A stretch of DNA of 64,000 bases from Burkholderia pyrrocinia (GCF_001028665.1 NZ_CP011505.1:186001-250000), one strand, 5' to 3'; positions 27,240 through 36,162 are shown, counted from the stretch's first letter. Program-made: numbers and translations. The notes: generated by a model from the letters alone, not told the origin.

Positions 27240-28532
27240 ATGAATTCCATAGACTCGCGTCAGATTCCGGTTGTACCGCATCGTCCGCTGGCAGGCAGTG
27301 ATCACCGAACGCTGGTACTCGCCGCGTTAGGCGGGGCACTGGAGTTTTACGATTTCGTGATTTACGTGTTTTTTGCAGCGGTGATCGGCCATCTGTTCTT
27401 CCCGCCGTCGATTCCCGACTGGCTGCGCCAGGTGCAGACATTCGGTGTATTTGCGGCAGGCTATCTCGCGCGGCCGCTCGGCGGCGTGATCATGGCGCAC
27501 TTCGGCGATCTCGTCGGTCGCAAGCGCATGTTCACGATGAGCGTGATGCTGATGGCCCTGCCCACGCTGATGATGGGGCTGCTGCCGACCTATGCGTCGC
27601 TTGGCGTTGCTGCGCCCGTGCTGCTCCTGCTGTGCCGGGTGGTGCAAGGTGCGGCGGTGGGCGGCGAGGTGCCGGGGGCCTGGGTGTTCGTCTCCGAACA
27701 TGTGCCGCCGCGTCATGTCGGCTATGCGTGCGGTCTGCTGACGGGCGGCCTGACGTTCGGCATCCTGCTCGGCTCGCTGATCGCGTCGGCGATCAACCAT
27801 CACTATTCGCCTGCGGCAATCAGTGCCTATGCGTGGCGGATGCCGTTTGTCATCGGCGGCCTGTTCGGAATCCTGTCCGCGTTTCTGCGACGCTGGCTCA
27901 ATGAAACGCCCGTGTTCATCGAAATGAAGCAGAGCCGGTTGCTGGCCGGCGAAGTGCCGTTGAAAGCCGTGCTGCGCGATCATGGCCGGGCAGTGCTCGT
28001 ATCGATGATCCTGACGTGGACGCTGACCGCGGCGATTGTCGTCGTGATCCTGATGACGCCGACGCTCGTCGCAAAGCGCTTTCATATCGACCCCGCGCTC
28101 GCGCTACAGGCGAATTCGGCAGCCACGTTCTGCCTGACGATCGGATGCGTCGTCGCCGGTTCGGTGGCGGGGCGGATCGGCACCGGCCGCACGATCTTCG
28201 TTGGCTGCCTGCTGCTCGGCGCATCGTATTTCCTGATGGCCAGGCAACTCGCCGTGGATCCGTCGTTGCTGCTGCCGCTCTACGCGGTATCCGGCTTCTT
28301 CGTCGGTGCGGTTGCGGCGATTCCGGTTGCGATGGTCAACGCGTTTCCGCCGATCGTGCGCTTTTCGGGCATCTCGTTCTCGTACAACGTCGCGTATGCC
28401 GTGTTCGGTGGTCTTACGCCGGTGTTCGTGTCGGTGATGCTGAAATCGAATCCGCAGGCGCCGGAAATTTATGTGGGCGCGCTGTGTATCGTCGGGGCGC
28501 TGGCAGGTCTCGCGTTGCGCCCCGCGCGCTAG
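27240..28532 (+). CDS. MFS transporter (MHS/ProP-like metabolite:proton symporter)
   Basis: A 430-residue twelve-helix permease of the metabolite:H+ symporter group. The helix 1 motif GGALEFYDFVIYVFFAAVIG, the loop motif GDLVGRKRMFTMSVMLM after helix 2, and RVVQGAAVGGEVPGAWVFVSE in helix 4 are diagnostic. Members take up citrate, alpha-ketoglutarate, shikimate or osmolytes; the substrate here is unknown. I use the ATG at 27240; a TTG/ATG further upstream at 27201 is in frame. It converges on the alpha/beta hydrolase with the two stop codons overlapping in the tetranucleotide CTAG. Confidence 0.88.
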   Translation: MNSIDSRQIPVVPHRPLAGSDHRTLVLAALGGALEFYDFVIYVFFAAVIGHLFFPPSIPDWLRQVQTFGVFAAGYLARPLGGVIMAHFGDLVGRKRMFTMSVMLMALPTLMMGLLPTYASLGVAAPVLLLLCRVVQGAAVGGEVPGAWVFVSEHVPPRHVGYACGLLTGGLTFGILLGSLIASAINHHYSPAAISAYAWRMPFVIGGLFGILSAFLRRWLNETPVFIEMKQSRLLAGEVPLKAVLRDHGRAVLVSMILTWTLTAAIVVVILMTPTLVAKRFHIDPALALQANSAATFCLTIGCVVAGSVAGRIGTGRTIFVGCLLLGASYFLMARQLAVDPSLLLPLYAVSGFFVGAVAAIPVAMVNAFPPIVRFSGISFSYNVAYAVFGGLTPVFVSVMLKSNPQAPEIYVGALCIVGALAGLALRPAR

Positions 28533-29458
28533 GCCGATGCCGTAGCAGGCGCACCCAGCTTCGCACCGAAGAAGTCGCCGAGCTTCGATACGGCAGCATC
28601 GACGTACGGCGCTTTGTCGTACAGGGCGACATGGGTGGCGCCTTCAACCCAGCACAGTTCCTTGGGTTCCTGCGCATTGGCGAAGGCGTCCGTCGACATC
28701 CATGACGTCACGGCCTCGGTGCCGACGATCATCAGCAACGGACGCGGCGCGATCAGGTCGATGAACCGGAATGCGTCGAAGTGTGCGATGCGATCGACAC
28801 TGTTCCAGGTGAAGAAGCTGGCTGAGCGAGGGTGATGCGCGCGCGGCGAGCAGTAGTACTCCCAGCCTTCGAACAGATGCAGGTCGCCCGACCGTGCAAG
28901 TTCTTCAGTCGGGAAAATCTGAAACACGCCCACGCCGTCACCGTTGACCTCGGCAATGCGAGCCGCTGCGGCGGCATCGAGCATGCGTTGGAATATTGCG
29001 GGATCCTGATGACCATCCGCGCCGAAGCGAAACTGCAGGTTGATGTCCGCGGCGCTGACCGTCGCCACCGCCTTGATGCGACGGTCGGTGGCGGCGGCGG
29101 GAATGACGTAGCCGCCGGATGCGCAGATGCCCAGCGCACCGATGCGATTCGGATCGACGTCGTCCCGTGTCGCGAGGAATGAGACGGCGGCCTTGAAGTC
29201 CTCGATGCGGTGGGCGGGATCTTCGAGTCCGCGCGGTTCGCCCTCGCTCTCGCCCTGGTGGGCCGCGTCGAAAGCAAGCGCGATGAACCCTTGCTGGGCC
29301 AGACGCTGCGCGTACAAACCGGCAGCCTGTTCCTTGACGCCGGCGCCAGGGTGGCCGACGACGATTGCAGGACGCAGGATCCCGGCTTTGGCAGGCTGAA
29401 GGTAGAGGTGGCCGGCGAGTTTCACCCCGGCGCTGTCGAAGCTGACGAATATTTTCAT
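28529..29458 (-). CDS. Alpha/beta hydrolase, dienelactone-hydrolase-like
   Basis: A 309-residue alpha/beta hydrolase with an unusual nucleophile elbow: IGALGICASGGYV (about residues 138-150) places Cys at the nucleophile position, as in dienelactone hydrolase, rather than Ser. The oxyanion region is VVGHPGAGVKEQ (33-44) and the catalytic His is in EGATHVALYD near the C terminus. It resembles the YcjY-type hydrolases of undefined substrate. The ATG at 29458 is used because the upstream extension crosses the palindromic operator at 29551. It ends within the stop of the convergent transporter. Confidence 0.85.
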   Translation of the reverse strand: MKIFVSFDSAGVKLAGHLYLQPAKAGILRPAIVVGHPGAGVKEQAAGLYAQRLAQQGFIALAFDAAHQGESEGEPRGLEDPAHRIEDFKAAVSFLATRDDVDPNRIGALGICASGGYVIPAAATDRRIKAVATVSAADINLQFRFGADGHQDPAIFQRMLDAAAAARIAEVNGDGVGVFQIFPTEELARSGDLHLFEGWEYYCSPRAHHPRSASFFTWNSVDRIAHFDAFRFIDLIAPRPLLMIVGTEAVTSWMSTDAFANAQEPKELCWVEGATHVALYDKAPYVDAAVSKLGDFFGAKLGAPATASA

Positions 29459-29550
29459 GGTTGATCCAATGGCGTGCAAAAGAGGCGTTTCCCGATATCG
29501 GCCCGCAGGAGCCACCACGTCACGCCGCAGACTCGTGCGAATCACTGCCC

Positions 29551-29566
29551 ACATACGTTCGTATGT
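29551..29566. promoter_or_regulatory. Perfect 7-2-7 palindrome (site 3)
   Basis: ACATACG-TT-CGTATGT, fully symmetric. It lies 93 bp before the alpha/beta hydrolase start, a suitable position for activator or repressor control of that gene. Its 14-bp core is the exact reverse complement of the core at site 5 (33547-33560). Confidence 0.6.
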
Positions 29567-29687
29567 TCATCGCCTGTTGCCTGGGCCGACGTGAAGTCCT
29601 GCAATTGCCGCTGCGCCGCTTGCAAACGGCGACAACGGAAAGGAATCCTGAAGGCGTGCAAATAGCCTCGTTGGAGAACCCGGACCG

Positions 29688-29981
29688 TTATGCCGTGCGC
29701 GCGTGCGTCGCGTCGCGATGCCGGTCGGGCGAAGTCGCATCGGCGGTATTGTCGCCTTGGGATTTCGACGGGCTGTTCTGGTCCGAGCGTGCGATCTGCA
29801 GCGCGGCGGCGATGTCGTCCGGATAGCGCGGTTCGCTGCGGGCCGGGTTGTAGCCGGCCTGCTCGAGCCGAACGAGATCGGCGCGCACGGCGGCGCGCGT
29901 GAGGCTGTGTCCGGCATCGGCGAAGGACACGACGGGAACGATGGCAAGCAAGGCGGCAGCGAGGATTCGAGTGGCTTTCAT
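29688..29981 (-). CDS. Small exported DUF4148 protein, copy 2
   Basis: A 97-residue protein with a signal peptide (KATRILAAALLAIVPVVSFA, cleavage about residue 21) followed by the most typical DUF4148 sequence of the three in this window: LTRAAVRADLVRLEQAGYNP, then RYPDDIAAALQIAR. A charged, low-complexity tail rich in Ser, Asp, Arg and His follows. The start is well supported by CAGGAG 8 bp before the ATG. A GATACGTTG motif lies 98 bp upstream. The mature protein should be periplasmic; function unknown. Confidence 0.88.
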   Translation of the reverse strand: MKATRILAAALLAIVPVVSFADAGHSLTRAAVRADLVRLEQAGYNPARSEPRYPDDIAAALQIARSDQNSPSKSQGDNTADATSPDRHRDATHARTA

Positions 29982-30859
29982 CTGAGGGCTCCTGAAGTCA
30001 AGTGATCGGATCGACCGTCGGACATCCGAGTCAGCGTCGTATGTCGCATGTCTTCCGCATGTCGACAGTAGAACCCGCCAACGTATCGGCGATGTTTCCG
30101 CAACCCGGGCTTCGTGCATGCTGATGTTTCGGGCGCGGCCCTGGATACGGTGCGATACAAAATCGGGCGATGCCGTATCGGTCTTGCCGCGACGGCTTCG
30201 CTCACTGCGGCGGCGGTGCGGTTCGCATCGCATCGGTCCGCGCAACGCCCCGAACCCGATCGCCACGACAGGTGGCTGACGGGGAGGGCAGCTGTGCTGC
30301 ATCCGCCCGTCGATACCCCGGGCCGTGTCGGCGCGTCTGTCGTCGACGTACCAGGCCGCTGCGTTCCGGTAAGCGATACGGGGCGCGGGTGACGGCAGTG
30401 TGTGATTCAACGTCGATAGGGTCCGGTCAAACCATCGATTGCCCTGATCATCCCTTCGTACAAGTAGCCCCGTGCATCCGGTTTCGATACCTTGTCTTCA
30501 CTGCGCCGCGGGTTGCGTTCGCAGTCCCGTTTCACGGCGGCGCTCAGGCGCTTTGCCCGAGAAACCCCTTACCGCTCGAGGATGAAGGCAAATGTCGATC
30601 AGTGAACGGATCCCGGTGTTCCTCGCCGTCAGCGAGGTCTTTTTTCGCGGCGCCGACCGGGACTTCGCCGGCGAAGCGCGTGTGCCGACCGTGCGCACGA
30701 TGTCGATGTGCCCGGATGCCGTGTCGCCGCTTGATGACGGGCGATGCCAGTCGACCGAGCCGTGTGGTCGTCATCACGCAGTGGTTGCCTGACGGTAGCA
30801 AGGCAAGCGCTGCCGCCTCTGGCGGCGTGTGCCCAGGGACGATTGGAGGTGTTGACGCA
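29982..30859. other. 878-bp gene-free region between DUF4148 and DUF3331 genes
   Basis: The genes on each side are divergent, so promoters for both are expected. A GATACGTTG motif (30079-30087, bottom strand) sits near the DUF4148 gene. The DUF3331 frame stays open leftwards to about 30170, but the extra 230 residues have no domain or codon logic and the good ribosome-binding site is at 30844. I see no other gene. Confidence 0.55.
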
Positions 30860-31300
30860 ATGAGGACGACGATGGATTTCGCGACGAGCGCGATGGCGGT
30901 GGATCCGTGGACGCAGACGCTCGGTCTGCTTGCGCAATTGAGCGGGAGCAGCGATGCGCGCGTGGTGGCGCCTTTGTGCGAGACGCAGCGCGGGTGCGTG
31001 TCCGGATACGTGGCGCACCAGCGGCCGGTGAGCGTCGTGCGTCGCTCGGGCTTGGTCAACTTTGTCGATCGTCCTACTGCAACGACCGTGACGATCGCAT
31101 GGCGCGATTCGACGCATTGCTCGTACGGTGACCAGCTCTGGCAGGCGTCACGTGCCATAGTGAACGGCGTCTGTGCGGTGAGCGGGCATCCGATCCACCG
31201 TGGCGACGCCGTCTACCAGCCGCGCCCGGATCATCCGAAGCCGCTCAACGCCGACGCGATGATTCTGGCGTCGGCGTTGCAGGAGATCGAAGAGGACTGA
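30860..31300 (+). CDS. DUF3331 family protein, copy 2
   Basis: A 146-residue DUF3331 protein. Its second half aligns well with the copy at 15897: TATTVTIAWRDSTHCSYGDQ then VNGVCAVSGHPIHRGDAVYQ, keeping the VC-A-x-(S/T)-G-x-x-I-x-R-GD turn. The first half differs between copies. The ATG at 30860 follows TGGAGG. It lies just before the decayed FixJ-type remnant, echoing the family set of the 15-25 kb island. Function unknown; no signal peptide. Confidence 0.8.
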   Translation: MRTTMDFATSAMAVDPWTQTLGLLAQLSGSSDARVVAPLCETQRGCVSGYVAHQRPVSVVRRSGLVNFVDRPTATTVTIAWRDSTHCSYGDQLWQASRAIVNGVCAVSGHPIHRGDAVYQPRPDHPKPLNADAMILASALQEIEED

Positions 31301-31364
31301 TCGATCCGCGTGGGTTTTCTGAACGGAGCCGGGCGTTTCACGAACCATCTGCCGTAGACAGAAG

Positions 31365-31560
31365 GCTGTATTGCCGCGCGAATTCGATCGGCACCGGATC
31401 GCCGCAGGCATGATGAACAAGCAGATCGCGGGCAACACGGCGATGGCGGACATCGCGGCCCGGATTCATCGCGTTCAGGCGATGCGGAAGATGCAGTGCC
31501 GTTCGGTCGCCGAGCGGGTGCGCAAGACGGAGGCGCTCGGCATCGGGCGCGCTTGCGCGC
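31365..31560 (+). pseudogene. Remnant of a FixJ-type response regulator (C-terminal HTH only)
   Basis: The reading frame encodes GMMNKQIAGNTAMADIAARI and then RVQAMRKMQCRSVAERVRK, ending ALGIG. Over 47 aligned residues I count 35 identical to residues 172-218 of the regulator at 24514. The receiver domain is missing: the DUF3331 gene ends only 70 bp before. The original stop is lost and the frame runs on without sense. Homology continues into the DNA downstream, where the 7-2-7 site and flanking bases resemble 25195-25275. It is a decayed duplicate, not a functional regulator, although expression of a small HTH peptide cannot be ruled out. Confidence 0.75.
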
Positions 31561-31592
31561 TGGCCTGGCCGCCGTCGTTGGGGACGCCAGAC

Positions 31593-31608
31593 CTATACGC
31601 ACATATGA
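31593..31608. promoter_or_regulatory. 7-2-7 inverted repeat (site 4)
   Basis: CTATACG-CA-CATATGA, a weaker version of the same element, in DNA homologous to the region of site 2 (for example GCGGTAAGCTGGCA versus GCGGTATGCTGGCA downstream). It is now 133 bp before the LysR gene. Confidence 0.4.
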
Positions 31609-31740
31609 TGGCGGCGCGGCTGCACGGCGGTAAGCTGGCACGTCGGGCAACGGTGTTCTTGACGGGCCTGTCCGTTCGCCTCGCCATGGTGCACGGTTTG
31701 ACGGTGTTGAGTGTGGTTCGACTTCGAAGACGAGGGGCGC

Positions 31741-32700
31741 TTGGATACGCTACAGAACATGCGGATATTTGCCAGAGTCGCGGAATGTGGCAGCTATACG
31801 GCTGCCGCGCGGCGTATGGAGATCTCCACCGCTTACGTTTCCCGGTCGGTGTCGGATCTCGAAGCGCACTTGCGCACACGACTTCTGAATCGCACGACGC
31901 GCAGGATTGCGTTGACCGAGGCCGGCGCACGCTATCTCGATCGCTGTCGCGGCATTCTGGCCGATATCAATGCGGCGGAACGCGAGGCCGCCGACACGCA
32001 TGCACGTCCGATCGGACGATTGCGTATTCATGCGACACCCAGCCTCGGACAGTACTACGTCGCGCCCGCCGCGGCACTGTACCGTGAGCGTTATCCCGAC
32101 GTGTCGATCGAGCTGACGCTCGGACAGGAAATTCCCGACCTGCTGAATGATGGCTACGACGTCACGGTGCAGATGACGCTCGGCAACCTCCCGGATTCCG
32201 GGCTCGTGGCTCATCGGCTGGGAACCTCATACAGCGTGCTTTGCGCGTCGCGGGCCTATCTGGAGCGCAATTCCGTGCCGCGGGACGTCGATGAACTGAG
32301 GAAGCACGCGTGCGTGCAGGTCGTGACGCCGTTCTTTTCCCCCGACAGCTGGTCGTTCGATGGGGCTGCCGGACGCGCCGAGTTTGCAATGACCGAAACG
32401 TTTTTTCGCGTCAACAACGCAGAGGCGCTGTCGGCTGCATTGGGCAGCGGAATCGGAATCGGAGCGCTACCGGTCGCGAGCGCGCTACCCGCGTTGAGGG
32501 CCGGCTCGCTGATACGAGTCTTGCCCGAGTACCGGCTGCAGACCGTCACACTGCATGCGCTTTACGCGTCGCGGCAATATCTGGATGCGAAGATCGGCAC
32601 CTGGGTCGAGCTGCTGCGCGACGCGATATCGGTCAAGCTGACGGCTCAGGAAGCCGAGTTGCGGGACATGGAAACGCGCCGAAGCTGCAGCTTGGTCTGA
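31741..32700 (+). CDS. LysR-family transcriptional regulator
   Basis: A 319-residue LysR regulator. The N-terminal winged HTH is typical (MRIFARVAECGSYTAAARRM, then YVSRSVSDLEAHLRTRLLNR, about residues 7-55). The periplasmic-binding-like effector domain spans about 90-300. I use the TTG at 31741, giving the usual (M)DTLQNMRIFARVAE N terminus with GAGGGGC just upstream; the ATG at 31759 would remove the first residues of the fold. It reads in the same direction as an FMN reductase and an MFS gene, which it may control, although LysR genes usually act divergently. Its upstream DNA descends from the duplicated FixJ-type segment. Confidence 0.88.
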   Translation: MDTLQNMRIFARVAECGSYTAAARRMEISTAYVSRSVSDLEAHLRTRLLNRTTRRIALTEAGARYLDRCRGILADINAAEREAADTHARPIGRLRIHATPSLGQYYVAPAAALYRERYPDVSIELTLGQEIPDLLNDGYDVTVQMTLGNLPDSGLVAHRLGTSYSVLCASRAYLERNSVPRDVDELRKHACVQVVTPFFSPDSWSFDGAAGRAEFAMTETFFRVNNAEALSAALGSGIGIGALPVASALPALRAGSLIRVLPEYRLQTVTLHALYASRQYLDAKIGTWVELLRDAISVKLTAQEAELRDMETRRSCSLV

Positions 32701-32902
32701 ACGCCCGTGTTCCGGATCCTGCAACCCTGGTATCCCGATATCGCATACCGGAATGGAAAAGTTTGATCGTCCGGCGGTTCTTGAACCGTCACGAAGCAGG
32801 CGTTGATTCTGTATTTCCTGCCGGGCGGCAAGATCGAGTACCGACCGCCGCCGGCAGATCGCAACCGATCGGAACGCCGATCTACTGATATCGAGGAGTG
32901 TG

Positions 32903-33490
32903 ATGAGCATCAGGATTCTTGCAATCAGCGGCAGTACGCGCCGCGACTCGCTGAACCAGAAGCTGCTGAATGTGGCTGCGAGCGGTGCATCCGACGCGGG
33001 CGCGACGGTGACGCCGGTACGCCTCTCCGATTACGAACTGCCGATCTACGACGGCGACCTGGAGGCCGAAATCGGTGTGCCGGCGCGGGTTCGCGCGCTG
33101 CAGGCGCTGGTGGCCGCGCACGACGCGGTGCTCATCGCGACACCGGAGTACAACGGCGGCTACAGCGCATTGTTGAAGAACGCGATCGACTGGATCAGCC
33201 GGCCGCGCGAAGACGGAACGGCCGGCGCGGCATTGCTTGGCGGAAAGGTGGCGGCGCTCGTGTCGGCTTCCCCGGGGCAACTCGGCGGACTGCGCTCGCA
33301 GATGGGCATGCGGGCCGTGCTGGACAAGCTCGGGATGCTGGTGATCCCCGAATCGTTCGCGCTGAGTGCAGCGCACGACGCATTCGATGCCGAGGGGCAG
33401 CTCAAGGACGCGAATGCCGGGAAGCTGGTCCGGGGTGTCGGCGCCGCGCTGTACCGAACGGCTTCGCGTCATGCCGGCCGTCCGGCCTGA
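32903..33490 (+). CDS. NADPH-dependent FMN reductase (flavodoxin-like)
   Basis: A 195-residue flavodoxin-fold reductase. The FMN phosphate loop is AISGSTRRDSLNQKLL (about residues 7-22) and the ring-binding motif is TPEYNGGYSALLKNAIDWIS (about 77-96), both classic for the ArsH/ChrR/YieF class that reduces FMN, quinones or chromate with NADPH. The ATG at 32903 has GAGGAG upstream; a GTG three bases earlier is an alternative. It is soluble and cytosolic. The next gene, an MFS transporter, is 288 bp further on with site 5 between them. Confidence 0.9.
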   Translation: MSIRILAISGSTRRDSLNQKLLNVAASGASDAGATVTPVRLSDYELPIYDGDLEAEIGVPARVRALQALVAAHDAVLIATPEYNGGYSALLKNAIDWISRPREDGTAGAALLGGKVAALVSASPGQLGGLRSQMGMRAVLDKLGMLVIPESFALSAAHDAFDAEGQLKDANAGKLVRGVGAALYRTASRHAGRPA

Positions 33491-33545
33491 TCGAGCGCGA
33501 TCTTGCCGGGACCGGGGAGCGGGCCGGCAACGATGCTGTCGACGC

Positions 33546-33561
33546 ACATACGAACGTATGC
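33546..33561. promoter_or_regulatory. Near-perfect 7-2-7 palindrome (site 5)
   Basis: ACATACG-AA-CGTATGC, symmetric at six of seven positions. Its core CATACGAACGTATG is the exact reverse complement of the core at site 3. It lies 56 bp after the FMN reductase and about 218 bp before the MFS gene. Confidence 0.6.
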
Positions 33562-33778
33562 GGCGCATCACCGGAACGGTTCGTTCCTTTGCCGGCAGAT
33601 TGCATGGATCATGGTGCGACCGGCTCCCGCCTTTTTCGCGGTGGGCCTGAATCGATGGGCATGGGCTCATGCGGCTGGCCGGTCGAGCCGGACGCGCGCG
33701 GCGACGCGTGACATCACGCCGGCGCGTCGCTCCGGCGCCGCCAGCTCGAATGGGCCGGATTTTTGAAAGAGGGGAGCC

Positions 33779-34972
33779 ATGATGGCCTATCCACGCACGA
33801 TGTCCCCGCGCGTCGCGTCGTTCGGGCTGCTCGCCGCGCTGCTGACTGCATGCGGATACGGCGCGACATTTCTTCTGTCGATGCATTTTCGTTCGGCAGG
33901 AGGCAACGACGTCGATACGGGGGCCGCACTGGCCGAAGCCATGGTCGGCACGCTGATCGGCCTGCCGCTGGTCGCGTGGCTTGCACACGGGATCGGGGCG
34001 GCGCGTACGACCGCGCTGGCCGCGCTGGTCGTCGGCGCGGGCGTCGTCGGCTTCGCCGTGATCGGGCGCACCGGCTCGCTGAGCGTCGTGCCGGGATTGC
34101 TGGTCGGCGTCGGTTGGGGCGGGTTCTACCTTGCGGCGCCGATGATGCTGGCGGAGCGGACTACCGATACCGAGCGCGAGCGCTGGTTCCTGCGGTTCGG
34201 CTCGTTTCAGATGGCCGGAGTCGGAGGCGGCCCGGCAGTCGCCGCGCTCGCGATACGCAACTGGCACTGGACGACGGGCACCGTTTTCTTCACCGTCGGC
34301 GGATTGTGCGCGATGGCGGCGTTGATGCTGGAATGTTTCGGGCGCCTGTCGCCTGCGCCGCTCGCCGTCGCGCCGCCGATACGGGAACGGTGGTTGCGCG
34401 AGATTCGTGCGATCGCCCGTACGCATGCGATCTACCCGATCGCGATCATCGCGCTCGGCTCCAGTGTGTTCTCGGGCCTGATGACGTTCCAGATGTCGCT
34501 GGCACAGGAAACGGGCGTGAAGGCGGGCACGTTCTTCGGCCTCTATTCGGCAACGGTTGTCGTCACGCGCTGGCTGCTCGGTGCGATCGTGATTCAGCTG
34601 CGTGTCAGCGCGACCACGCAGATCCTCCTCGGCTTCATGATCCTGAGCGTCGCCGTGACGTTCGCCGTGCCGCACAACACGATGCTTCATTCGGTCAGCG
34701 CCGTGCTGCTCGGTACCGGGTATGGCCTCATCTATCCGATCGTTCAGGCGCAGGCCGTCAACAGTACCGATGCGCGGCACCGCCACGCAGTGCTGACCTG
34801 GTTCGTGGCGTCCTATTTCGTCGGCGTGTTCGGATTTCCCGCTGTCGGCGGGCTGGTGCTGGTCAGCATGGGCAAGACGACGCTGCTGATGCTCATCGCC
34901 GCGTGCGGCATGGCCGCGCTGCTGCTGTCGATTGTCGAGCACCGGAAGCGAGCCTCGCTCGTGGCCTTCTGA
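33779..34972 (+). CDS. MFS transporter
   Basis: A 397-residue major facilitator with about twelve helices and the short sequence style of the CynX/YfcJ-like drug and metabolite exporters. Helix 4 carries LLVGVGWGGFYLAAPMMLAE, and RERWFLRFGSFQMAGVGGGP fits the central region. The classical loop 2-3 motif is weak. GGGGAG precedes two adjacent ATGs at 33779 and 33782. The 7-2-7 site 5 lies upstream. Substrate unknown. Confidence 0.83.
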   Translation: MMAYPRTMSPRVASFGLLAALLTACGYGATFLLSMHFRSAGGNDVDTGAALAEAMVGTLIGLPLVAWLAHGIGAARTTALAALVVGAGVVGFAVIGRTGSLSVVPGLLVGVGWGGFYLAAPMMLAERTTDTERERWFLRFGSFQMAGVGGGPAVAALAIRNWHWTTGTVFFTVGGLCAMAALMLECFGRLSPAPLAVAPPIRERWLREIRAIARTHAIYPIAIIALGSSVFSGLMTFQMSLAQETGVKAGTFFGLYSATVVVTRWLLGAIVIQLRVSATTQILLGFMILSVAVTFAVPHNTMLHSVSAVLLGTGYGLIYPIVQAQAVNSTDARHRHAVLTWFVASYFVGVFGFPAVGGLVLVSMGKTTLLMLIAACGMAALLLSIVEHRKRASLVAF

Positions 34973-35134
34973 TGGCGCGGGAACGTTCCGGACGCGCAAG
35001 GGTTCGGAACATTCCTGCAACGGAAGCGGTGCGAGTCGGATTCCCGCAAGGCAACACGCTGAGTCATGCGGAACGGGAATCGCCGTGACACGCGTGCGCG
35101 AAGCCTTTCCGAACCCGCTGCGATTTGCGTCGCT

Positions 35135-36070
35135 TCAACGCGAGGATTGCAACGCTGCGGAGCGCACAGCCGCAATGAAATTGTCCCGGGAATCCGCTTC
35201 GATGCGCTTCTGGATTTCCTTCGCAGCCACCACGCCGTCTGCCATCGCCGTCACGCAGCACGGATGCATTCTCTGCGCAACCTCGCCGATCGCGAAGACG
35301 TTGGATATCGACGTTTCGGTCGTGCTGACGTCCGTCGACACGAATCCCCTGGCGTTGCGCACCAGATCGAAACCATGCATGAACTCGAGCGCCGGAGCCC
35401 AGCCGTAGAGAACCACGATCACATCGTACGGGCATCCCGAGACCGTCGACGTGCAGGGGCAAACCTCGTATGGCCCGATACGCACGTCCGTCACGGGAAT
35501 CCGCTCGAGGAACTCCCGTCTCGCACGAATCGATCTCGCATGGATGTGAACCCTGGCCGCGCCTTTGGCGCGAATCAGCTCGTAGTTTTCGAACGCGTTG
35601 TCTCCACCGCCCAAGATCGCGACCGACTTGCCGTGGAAATCCCGGTCGTCGATCCGCTTGCCCGGTCCGATCACCCGATCGGGGCCCGCGAGAAGCCCGC
35701 CGTCCGCGGGACGTACGCCGGACGCGAGTACCAGGTAGGGGCTGGAAAGGAAATCTTGCCGGCCCGCGGCATCGACGACCCGGACGACAAACCGGCCGTG
35801 GTCGATCGTTGCGGACTCCACCGATGTGCGCAGGCGGCATGCGATACCGCGGGAGAGAATGTTGGCATGCATGCCGCGCGCCACGTCTTCGCCGTGCAGG
35901 CCGACCACCGGCGCGATCCAGTTATTCGGGTAGGGGTTTTCGTTTTGTAGTCCACCCAGTTTCGGGCGCCGCTCGACAATGCAAGGTTGAAATCCCAGCT
36001 GTTTGAGCCACAGGGCGCACGATGCGCCGGCAGAGCCGCCGCCCACGATAATTGCGTCAAAAGCAGACAT
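35135..36070 (-). CDS. NAD(P)/FAD-dependent oxidoreductase, thioredoxin-reductase-like fold without CxxC
   Basis: A 311-residue flavoprotein with two Rossmann dinucleotide sites: FAD at AIIVGGGSAGASCALWLKQL (about residues 6-25) and NAD(P)H at KSVAILGGGDNAFENYELI (about 147-165). The C-terminal FAD motif is SNVFAIGEVAQRMHPCC. It has the size and order of thioredoxin reductase but lacks the redox CxxC in the NADPH domain, so it is more likely a ferredoxin/flavodoxin reductase or a small-molecule oxidase of the GliT-like group. The ATG at 36070 is used because the FAD motif starts there. It follows the condensation-type gene leftward, 92 bp away. Confidence 0.85.
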   Translation of the reverse strand: MSAFDAIIVGGGSAGASCALWLKQLGFQPCIVERRPKLGGLQNENPYPNNWIAPVVGLHGEDVARGMHANILSRGIACRLRTSVESATIDHGRFVVRVVDAAGRQDFLSSPYLVLASGVRPADGGLLAGPDRVIGPGKRIDDRDFHGKSVAILGGGDNAFENYELIRAKGAARVHIHARSIRARREFLERIPVTDVRIGPYEVCPCTSTVSGCPYDVIVVLYGWAPALEFMHGFDLVRNARGFVSTDVSTTETSISNVFAIGEVAQRMHPCCVTAMADGVVAAKEIQKRIEADSRDNFIAAVRSAALQSSR

Positions 36071-36121
36071 AAGCGATATCTTTTTCGTCTCCGTCACCGG
36101 AGAAGGCGCGCGAATCAACGA

Positions 36122-36153
36122 GTGAAGATTTTTTCATGCGAAAGAATCTTCAC
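36122..36153. repeat. 9-bp inverted repeat between acyltransferase and oxidoreductase
   Basis: GTGAAGATT (36122-36130) and AATCTTCAC (36145-36153) form an exact inverted repeat with a 14-bp loop, 52 bp upstream of the oxidoreductase start and just after the stop of the preceding gene. No T-run follows on the leftward strand, so it is more likely an operator or RNA processing stem than a terminator. Confidence 0.5.
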
Positions 36154-36162
36154 CTGGCCTCG

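Noticed and set aside
30170..30859. N-terminal extension of the second DUF3331 frame
   Set aside because: The extra ~230 residues are low-complexity and unlike DUF3331; a good ribosome-binding site precedes the ATG at 30860.
35135..36070. Annotation as thioredoxin reductase
   Set aside because: The fold and two dinucleotide motifs fit, but the CxxC redox pair in the NADPH domain is absent; the CPC in YEVCPC is in the wrong place.
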